A stretch of DNA of 25,133 bases, taken from the NCBI GenBank assembly GCA_032718475.1, contig JAUCBJ010002492.1, positions 1-25,133 of the forward strand, in the 5' to 3' direction. The position numbers were made by a program, and so were the translations under genes. This document shows, piece after piece, positions 18,804-25,133 of this stretch (the first letter of the stretch is position 1; each line of letters starts with the position of its first letter). The notes beneath the pieces were generated by a model. The model did not search any database and was not told the origin of the DNA. It saw only the letters and a list, made by a program, of their open reading frames with translations. This stretch comes from Nemertoderma westbladi. Taxonomy: Eukaryota; Xenacoelomorpha; Nemertodermatida; Nemertodermatidae.

Positions 18804-18940
18804 GAACTTAGATCTTGGGTGAACTTAGATCCTTCCCAGGCAGCCAAGCGAACTTAGATACTTCCCATACTGCCATACTGTCATACGAACTTAGATCCTT
18901 CCCATATGAACTTCGATCCTCAACATACGAACTTAGATTC
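18804..18940 (+). repeat. GAACTTAGATCC array, forward orientation
   Basis: Six copies start at 18804, 18821, 18850, 18887, 18908 and 18929 with small variants (GATCTT, GATACT, TTCGATCC, GATTCC). A looser seventh, GAACTTATAGATCC, is at 19079. Spacing is irregular, so this is not a simple tandem repeat. Confidence 0.85.
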
Positions 18941-19326
18941 CACCTTGCGTATATCTGTATATATCAGTATATTGCTGTACCGTACCATAGCTGTGTTAAT
19001 GTAAAAACGTCATCCCCATACTGCCATGGCCAGCAGACCTTACTGTAAATATTATCACGCTTGAAGCTGAAGGGAAGCGAACTTATAGATCCTACTACCA
19101 TAATAATAATAAATTATACATTGCACCGAATTAGCTATTAATTTGCAAATTATAGTTTATTGGTGAGTAACTAATCGCAACTACTCTGAGTGTATGACTT
19201 ATTTGCATTAGATCATTATAATTCTGTAAGTACTTTTATATGCTTAATGTAAAATGTAACACAGTACAATACTGCAATACTATATATCAATTGAACATGG
19301 CCAGCACTACATGCAGACATGATGTG

Positions 19327-19602
19327 GGATCTAAGTTCGCCTCTCCTCTAGCAGTCTAGCGTGTGCTAAGGAATTTGTATAAATTTGGGATCTAAGTTCA
19401 CCTAGTTCAGTAGTTAGGATCTAAGCTCCCCCCAGCCCCCAGACTACCGGATAGGATCTAAGTTCACTTAGTTAGGCAGTTAGGATCTAAGTTCAACCAG
19501 ACTGCCAGATATAGGATCTATGTTCGCATATATAGGACCCAAGTTCGCATAGATATAAGTTCCTCAAACTGTCAAAGTCACGAACTGCAGGATCTAAGTT
19601 CG
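19327..19602 (-). repeat. GAACTTAGATCC array, reverse orientation
   Basis: GGATCTAAGTTC, the reverse complement of the forward motif, occurs at 19327, 19388, 19417, 19454, 19483, 19514 (variant), 19535 (variant), 19551 (variant) and 19590. The two arrays point toward each other across about 240 bp. Confidence 0.85.
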
Positions 19603-19806
19603 TTTACCGAAATATAATGCATTATACTGTAATACATTTGCATGAAAATAGATTAGTTCAAACTGTCAAAATACATTATTAATCTAATAACTGGCTGACT
19701 GGTGCCTATCAGTACTAGTTCCAATTTTGGAATTAATGCCGAAATTGGAATAAAAACTTCCATTTTTGAAAACTGCCAATTTTGGCATAGATCACTGACT
19801 GACTGT

Positions 19807-20433
19807 AGGTACCGGTAATTGTTAGCTGCCAGTCGTCAGGCTCTCTGCACTCTGTCCGTGATAAATTACCATAGGCCTAATTACTTAAATTTTAAATTGA
19901 AAATTCGTAAACCACTAAATTATGAAATTCATTCTGGCTGTAGTGTAAATTCAGAAATTGGACATATTGCAGTATTGTGTGTGAGTGTGACCAGACCACT
20001 GTTCCTGACTGAAATTAATTAGGCCTATGACTACTGGACTATGAGCGATTGGCGAACGATAACCATTCTATTAGGCCTACTTAATTTTTTTGTAATAAAT
20101 AATAAAATTTTTGAAAACTCCGGCTCCGTCTAAATTGTCCATACTCAGATACTCCGGCTCCGGCTAAATTGTTCATACTCCGGCTCCGGCCAAATCCAGA
20201 AATCCCAACTCCGATCGAGCCCTACTGTATAACATACTTACTGTGGTTCCGGTTACTCTTACTTTACTAGATATACTGATATACTAGTCTACGTCTTTAT
20301 CATTTATAGTACCGGTACTGGTCAGCTGGTAGTAAGTAGGTAGAAGTACAGGTACAGAAGTAGGCATATGGTATTGCTGTTGCTGTACAGCTGTGATGTA
20401 GGTGGGATGTAGCGATGTAGGCCTAGTTAGTAT
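19807..20433. other. Non-coding stretch shared with unit 1
   Basis: Matches about 4845-5450 in unit 1. It holds the CTCCGGCTCCGG repeat at 20115-20192 and ends with GTTAGTAT, the target of the hAT-like insertion. No gene is recognised. Confidence 0.6.
20115..20192. repeat. CTCCGGCTCCGG short repeat, copy 2
   Basis: Counterpart of 5145-5220, with the same three imperfect copies. Confidence 0.5.
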
Positions 20434-21135
20434 TAGCGTTAGACCGGAGCCAGATTTTTGCCGGAGCCGGAACCGGACCGGGTAAATTCCAAAAGTACCG
20501 GAGCCGGACCGGGTAAGTAAAATTAAATAAAAAAAATATTGAGGCCTGCCTGGTATGACTGTATGTGGTATGACCTATAGGTACCGGTACCTCAACCACG
20601 CAATAGAGGAATGGTTGATAGCATCATCAACCAAGTCCTGAAGTCTGCCAGTAGATCTGTAGATGTAGAGGTATACTAATACTAGGCTACAGGCAGACAG
20701 GGCTAGGCTAGTGACATGCAGACAGACAGATAGGCTAAATAGAGTGAGTAGGTAGTACAGTACAGCAGTAGTACCGGTACAGTTTACAGTACTGTCAGAC
20801 TGTACTGCTGTAGGTCAGTAGGTACTAGTGTACTGACTGGCCTGTCTTTGTAGCCTCAGCCTGGCACCTGGTAGGCCAGTACAGCAGTAGGCAGTATAGC
20901 TGTACTATGATTGACTAGATGACTGCTGGAGCTGGACTGTGACTGTGGACAACTGATTGTGGATTGTACATCGGTCAGTCGGTGCATTGTGTGTCTCTGT
21001 CTGTCTTTTACAGTTTTATACTGGCTGACTGGAGCTCCGGTTCTCCGGTCATATTTTAGCCGGAGCCGGACCGGAACCGGAGCATCATTTTCCGGGCCGG
21101 ATCCGGACCGGAGCCGGAGCTCCGGTCTAACACTA
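20434..21135. mobile_element. Element D: hAT-like non-autonomous transposon
   Basis: The left TIR is TAGCGTTAGACCGGAGC and the right end, reversed, is TAGTGTTAGACCGGAGC (one mismatch in 17). The 8-bp duplication GTTAGTAT is at 20426-20433 and 21136-21143, and unit 1 has a single GTTAGTAT near 5439-5446. An 8-bp duplication with this TIR style is the hAT pattern. Both ends are dense in CCGGAGCCGGACCGG-type words (20444-20516 and 21010-21128). At 702 bp it is too short for a transposase, and none is seen. Confidence 0.88.
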
Positions 21136-21143
21136 GTTAGTAT

Positions 21144-22408
21144 AAGTATATATTTCGTAACGCCCAGAATGGTCGTGGGAGGGAGGGGGGGGGGGGCTCC
21201 CTTACAGACTTACTTATTAGTACAAGGCCTCGTAAGCCGTACCGGTTTAGGCCTAGTTCAGTAGTTACCTCCCAGTTAGTCAGGTTCAGGTTTAGTCTGT
21301 TAGTCTTAGTTAGTACTTTTAGTGTAATACAGCAGGAAATTAGATATACCGGCAGGTCCGGATCCGGAACCCTGATGCTACAGACAGCTGTAAGGGGGTG
21401 GGGGGGGGGGGGGGAGTGAGTATATACCCCCCACCCCCAGTACGTAGCCCGTATCAGCACACTTCAGCACTTGGATCTATCCTATCTGGGGACCTCCAAC
21501 CTTTTCAGAGTTTCCGCTTGGTGTACCGAGTACCGGTATCTATACACTGTTGATTCTTAATTAAATTTGGGTTTAAATTTGGTTTTCTATTCTACAATAT
21601 TCCTAACTCTCGTTACCGGTTGTTGTTTTGGTTCCCTTCAACTCGCCTTTATAACCTGCTCCTTTACTAACCTGCCTGGTTTTGGAGGCCCCCAAACAGG
21701 ATAATCCCGCACACTTTAAAACTTGAAACCGGGGCTTTTCGTATTGGAATTTTTAAAAGTGAATAAAAAAGTACTGGACATGACATGGGGAGAAGTTATA
21801 TTTTCAACTGAGTTGAAATTCCAACTTTATTTATTAAAATTCAATTTTTTTTTACTTCAACTTTGACTTTTGGACTACGGTACGGTAGGGTAGGTTTGGA
21901 AATGATTTGAAAATTTGAATTTGATGAATTTAAAAACTAAAATATGGAGTTGGAATCCATTACAGATATTCCATTATATAATAATTAATTAATTATGACA
22001 TAGGCAGATAGGCCTACAGCGGTAATTTAATAGGTCTAATAAGTAAGTACCATTACATTAATGCAATATCTGCCCTGGAGACTATTCCGTATTTGGAGTG
22101 ATTTGGAGTAATTTGTTACCACTGGGGTGTTTAGACCATTCTGCCATTAGCAGCACTGGTGGCAGTGGTGGGGCTGTGGGGGGTCGATTCCCCCCCCCCC
22201 CCCCCCCCCCCCCCCCACTGTATTTTTGTAATCATCCAATAAAATACTACGAAATTTGGGCTGTAGGTTAAAAAATTATCGAAGAACATGTTCAAATCCA
22301 AAAAAAATGAAAATTTCATAAGGTGGGTATATTAATTTTCTTGAAAAATACAAGTAGTCCCAGGCCCAGGACAAAATAAACATTTTTTTTATATTCTAAA
22401 AATTAATA
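21144..22408. other. Non-coding stretch shared with unit 1
   Basis: Matches 5447-5774 and 8996-9977 in unit 1, joined at CAGCACTTGG where unit 1 carries element A. It contains G runs near 21178-21196 and 21393-21415 and a poly-C run. No gene is recognised. Confidence 0.6.
22190..22216. repeat. Poly-C tract (27 C)
   Basis: Counterpart of the 15-C tract at 9777-9791; nearly double the length. Confidence 0.95.
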
Positions 22409-22502
22409 GTGTGGCATTGTTGGCTAGCGTTAGTAGGTTTTTCACTACACTGAATCGAATGGGATTATATTCCATTTCCGAAAATGGAATTGAATCTATT
22501 TT

Positions 22503-23027
22503 TCGTGCACCTAAGAAGTTGGCGCTTCGGAAAATGCCCCATCTTTTGATTTCAACGCGTTTTTATAGGTTTTTCTGGACCGCTGAAACGATTAAAAATA
22601 TTATAGAACCGTGAAGATTTAGGGATCGTTGTTTTTAGAGCACCAAAATTAAGGTGTGGCACTTCAAATATTGAAAAATAGGCCCCTTCGAGATTCGGAA
22701 AATAAACCAAAGTTCAGATTTCACAGCACATTTCTAGGTTTTCTGGACCGCTGAATCAATTGAAAGTATTATAGAAGCCTAAAGACTTAGTGGTTCGGCA
22801 TTTCTGGTGCACCAAAATTAGGGAGTGGCTCTTATTCAAATTTTGAAAAAGTACCACGCCCTAATTTTGGTGTACCAATAATGACGTACCACTAAGAATT
22901 GAGGCTACAATATTACTCTCAATCGATTCAGCGGTCCAGATAACCTATAAAAATTGGTTGAAATGAAAACCTTGTGGTATTTTCTGAATATCGTAATTTT
23001 GAAAATTTTAAGTAAGCTTACTTGCTA
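22503..23027. repeat. Palindromic array of ~173-bp monomers, copy 2, left part
   Basis: Counterpart of 10070-10600: two full reversed monomers and the first direct monomer. Element C is inserted right after it at a TA in CTTGCTACGCCC. Confidence 0.78.
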
Positions 23028-23165
23028 GGGGAAAGTGGGGGAATTAGAAACACTTTTTGGATTTTAAAAAATTAAAAGTGCCCTCATTTCTACACAAACA
23101 TTCATAGAGGAAATATAACTATAGATTTGGAATCATGCATCTCTCTGCTAACAATAGAACATCCT

Positions 23166-23210
23166 ATCTCGTCTGCCTATCACTATCTGGTAGTGACAGG
23201 CAGACGAGAT
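23166..23210. repeat. Hairpin 1 in element C
   Basis: 19-bp arms ATCTCGTCTGCCTATCACT at 23166-23184 and the near-perfect complement at 23192-23210 (one mismatch) surround a 7-nt loop. Confidence 0.92.
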
Positions 23211-23228
23211 TTTTTTTAAGTTGAGATT

Positions 23229-23263
23229 GTTTCCATTTACCCCACAATGGGGTAAATGGAAAC
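23229..23263. repeat. Hairpin 2 in element C
   Basis: Perfect 15-bp arms GTTTCCATTTACCCC and GGGGTAAATGGAAAC surround ACAAT. The arm is a variant of the motif GGGGTAATTGGAA, which recurs through the element. Confidence 0.95.
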
Positions 23264-23589
23264 ACGGTTTGCCTCTCAATAGTTAAATCAACCAGAAATT
23301 CACATGGGGTAATTGGAATATTTCTAATTACCACATGGGAATGTAGATTAAATTGCGCACAATTTGATATATAACATGTCTATGTTGCCACATATGTTTA
23401 ATATTTAAAGTGTTTCACAAACCTTCAACAATTAACAGAGATATGCATGTTTGTGAATAAATGACATCCAGCAACAATATGGATATATGAAAACTAATTA
23501 TAGCTCTTTATATAACTAAATTAAACTTAATTTATTTAAATTAAAATGAATTAGCTTAACTTAAATTAAAATTAGAATTTCTTGTTGGT

Positions 23590-23855
23590 TCAGCACAGCC
23601 CCATTCCCGCTTTTCCTATTACCACCAGATATTGGGCCAATGTTTCCTCGTTGGCTTTTCCGAGAAAACATCTACGCACCTGACCTATATAATTAGCGAT
23701 CACTATATTTAAGTTTCTTGTTCCCAGAGGGTACCCCCAGGAATTCCAAAGGTATATGCAGCCTCCCGAATAGTGGCATGACCACTGGAAATGGTGCTTT
23801 AAGGCAGCAGATAGAGATTCCATAGAGTATGACGCCCAGGCAACGCAGGCAGCCA
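23590..23855 (-). pseudogene. pogo-like transposase N-terminal remnant
   Basis: pogo/Tigger transposases bind their TIRs through a psq-type helix-turn-helix. On the minus strand, one frame reads MESLSAALKHHFQW; a second frame (23712-23777) reads ATIREAAYTFGIPGGTLW, the typical second and third helices (pattern S.REAA..FGIP..TLW). A frame further on reads RRCFLGKANEETLAQYLVV and then GKAGMGL, which fits the segment after the domain (pattern G....L...EE..L......A..G..L). Three pieces in collinear order but different frames show at least two frameshifts. The catalytic DDE/DDD domain is not found. The family is inferred from motif pattern only. Confidence 0.62.
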
Positions 23856-23870
23856 TGACGTTTTGCGTAA

Positions 23871-24090
23871 AATTGAGGGAAAAGAGCAGGTTACAGAGGC
23901 TGGCTTTTCTAACCCAAACAATAAATGGCCACTTTCCCAAATGAGGGAAAGGAGCAGATTACAGAGGCATGCTTTTCTAACCAAAACAATCAACGGCCAC
24001 TTTACCAATTGAGGGAAAGCAGCAGGTTACCTAGGTGGGCTATTCCAACCAAAACAATAAACGATTACTTTACCAATTGAGCGAAACCAT
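23871..24090. repeat. 68-bp tandem repeat in element C
   Basis: Units start at 23871, 23939 and 24007, with a partial at 24075. Each begins with AATTGAGGGAAA-like sequence and contains GAGCAGGTTAC and AACAATAAA.GGCCACTTT-like blocks. Copies are similar but not identical. Confidence 0.88.
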
Positions 24091-24640
24091 ATGGTCAGAC
24101 TTCTAGTCAGCTAGTAGTCATTAGTCACATGGTCAGACTGTCAGTAGTCACTCTATAACCAAAAAAATCAGGCACTCAAGCAATAGGCAGATAGGTACCG
24201 GTGCGCAGCTGTATGATAATTAGAAACTGTTGAAAAGGACGGTCCCCAAAGTAACAGGACCAGCTAAAAAAATTAATGTTTCCAATTACCCCATGGCACC
24301 AAAATTTGACCATTTTTAAATTATGTTGAACAAACAAATTTTTTATTATGCTATCATTAAATTAGGTTGTCTACTGAATAGATGACATAATAAGCTTTAA
24401 ATTAAGCTATTGCTTAAGATAATTGGAATAAGACATCGCTCACAATCGATTTGTGAAGTTGCAAAAAAATAATCGAAAATTTGATTTTTTTTTCATCTTT
24501 TATACAATCAGCCATTTGACAATGAAGAAGTGAAAATAAACGCCACATTCCTATTGGAAAAATAATCACCAATAATTTATCTCAATAAACATCAAAATTT
24601 CGAGTCTATACATACAAAAGCATGCATGTAGTAGCCATTG
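24091..24640. other. Right interior of element C
   Basis: AT-rich sequence with no recognisable gene. It includes TTCCAATTACCCCATGG at about 24280-24296, one of the recurring motifs. Confidence 0.5.
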
Positions 24641-24682
24641 CTTCTAATTACCCCATGTTTCTAATTCCCCCACCTTCCCCTA

Positions 24683-24891
24683 CGCCCTAATTTTGGTGCA
24701 CCAAAAATGATGTACCACTAAGAATTGAGTCTTCTATTTTACTTCCAATCTTTCAATCGATTAAGCGGCCCAAAAAACCCATAAAAATGCGTTGAAATCA
24801 AAACTTCGGAGTATTTAATGAATATTGCAATTTTGAAAATTTATAGTGCCACGCCATAATTTTAGTGCACCAAAAATGACGTACCACTTCA
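24683..24891. repeat. Palindromic array of ~173-bp monomers, copy 2, right part
   Basis: Counterpart of 10603-10812: the second direct monomer and the partial third. The perfect 16-bp palindrome TTTTGGTGCACCAAAA is at 24691-24706. Confidence 0.78.
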
Positions 24892-25133
24892 CTTACATAC
24901 TTATATAGAGTAGTAGAAGAATGCTCCATACGAATCAGAATCAATAAAAATAAGCCCCAACATAAAGAATTACTAACTCACAAATGACCTTGTAACATTG
25001 CAACGTCGTTTTTTGCACAAGATGCGCCATTAAATTTAACTAATTATTGATGCAAATTCGATTTCGACGCATTAATATCGAATAAATTATTAAATCAATG
25101 AAGGAAAATTAATAGATTACGTTTGTATTCGAA
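24892..25133. other. Right end of unit 2 and flank
   Basis: Matches 13448-13678 without the LINE insertion, so the uninterrupted target TTACATACTTATA is seen here. Homology stops at ATTACGTT (25116-25123). The last ten bases are outside the unit. Confidence 0.8.

Larger units (their letters stand above)
17903..19801. mobile_element. Element B: non-autonomous TIR transposon, 1.9 kb
   Basis: The left TIR starts CAGTCACTGATCTATGCC; the reverse complement of the right end starts CAGTCAGTGATCTATGCC. The match extends to about 49 bp with three mismatches. The 5-bp duplication ACTGT is at 17898-17902 and 19802-19806; unit 1 has the empty site near 4840-4844. Subterminal palindromes ATGCCAAAATTGGCAT and relatives occur inside both ends. 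The interior has two opposed arrays of GAACTTAGATCC. No transposase is seen. TIR start, duplication length and layout match element A. Confidence 0.88.
23028..24680. mobile_element. Element C: pogo/Tigger-like transposon remnant
   Basis: The left end GGGGAAAGTGGGGGAATT extends to a 24-bp TIR matching the reversed right end with one mismatch. The element is flanked by TA (23026-23027 and 24681-24682), and unit 1 has the empty site near 10601-10602. TA target duplication is the Tc1/mariner-pogo signature. Minus-strand remnants of a psq-type helix-turn-helix support pogo. The DDE catalytic domain is not seen in 1.65 kb, so the copy is an internally deleted derivative. Confidence 0.82.
13713..25123 (+). 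repeat. Large direct repeat, unit 2
   Basis: Second copy of the unit in the same orientation. It starts with 24 C and ends at ATTACGTT, after which the ten bases left in the window differ from those after unit 1. Private insertions are 17903-19801, 20434-21135 and 23028-24680, plus a private segment at 15655-15983. Confidence 0.93.

Noticed and set aside
18804-19602. CRISPR-like or satellite array of GAACTTAGATCC
   Set aside because: The motif is only 12 bp, spacing is irregular, and the two halves are in opposite orientations.
23799-24008. 69-residue minus-strand frame
   Set aside because: It is made by the 68-bp tandem repeats in element C.

Overview
This is animal nuclear DNA, repeat-rich and gene-poor. 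The evidence is C2H2 zinc-finger coding sequence, a non-LTR retrotransposon with a target-site duplication, several terminal-inverted-repeat (TIR) DNA transposons, a Helitron fragment, AG splice-acceptor-like sites and many long poly-C/poly-G runs. Bacterial operon structure, tRNAs and rRNAs are absent as far as I can see. The palindromic words TAGGCCTA and TACCGGTA are frequent, which I loosely associate with marine deuterostomes such as echinoderms; that lineage hint is weak.

The dominant structure is a large direct duplication. Unit 1 (about 1-13678) and unit 2 (about 13713-25123) carry the same sequences in the same order at roughly 97-98% identity by eye: poly-C start, zinc-finger pseudogene, possible exon with a conserved reading frame, Helitron Rep fragment, long non-coding stretch, palindromic array of ~173-bp monomers, and a common right end. 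They are joined by a 34-bp spacer and a poly-C tract.

The units differ by large insertions, and for each insertion the other unit keeps the empty site. Unit 1 has element A (5780-8990, 5-bp target-site duplication GCACT, 29-bp perfect TIR) and a 5'-truncated Jockey/CR1-group LINE on the minus strand (10826-13447, 13-bp duplication). Unit 2 has element B (17903-19801, 5-bp duplication ACTGT, 49-bp TIR), a hAT-like element D (20434-21135, 8-bp duplication GTTAGTAT) and a TA-flanked pogo/Tigger-like element C (23028-24680) with a broken psq-type helix-turn-helix coding remnant. At one further place the units hold unrelated sequence: 1779-2888, with four RFX X-box-like motifs, against 15655-15983, a MITE-like GGGGCCGTCC segment.

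The best candidate for something undescribed is the pair A and B. Their TIRs are related (CAGTC.GTGA followed by CAAAATTGG-like sequence). Both have 5-bp target-site duplications, subterminal CCAA..TTGG palindromes, and an internal short motif arrayed in opposite orientations in the two halves (GCACAAAAAA in A, GAACTTAGATCC in B). Neither encodes a transposase I can recognise.

No gene in the window is clearly intact. The two zinc-finger copies are broken by different single-base frameshifts and differ mainly by amino-acid-changing substitutions. The whole picture fits either a recent tandem duplication followed by five insertions, or two divergent haplotypes placed end to end by the assembler; the sequence alone does not decide between these.
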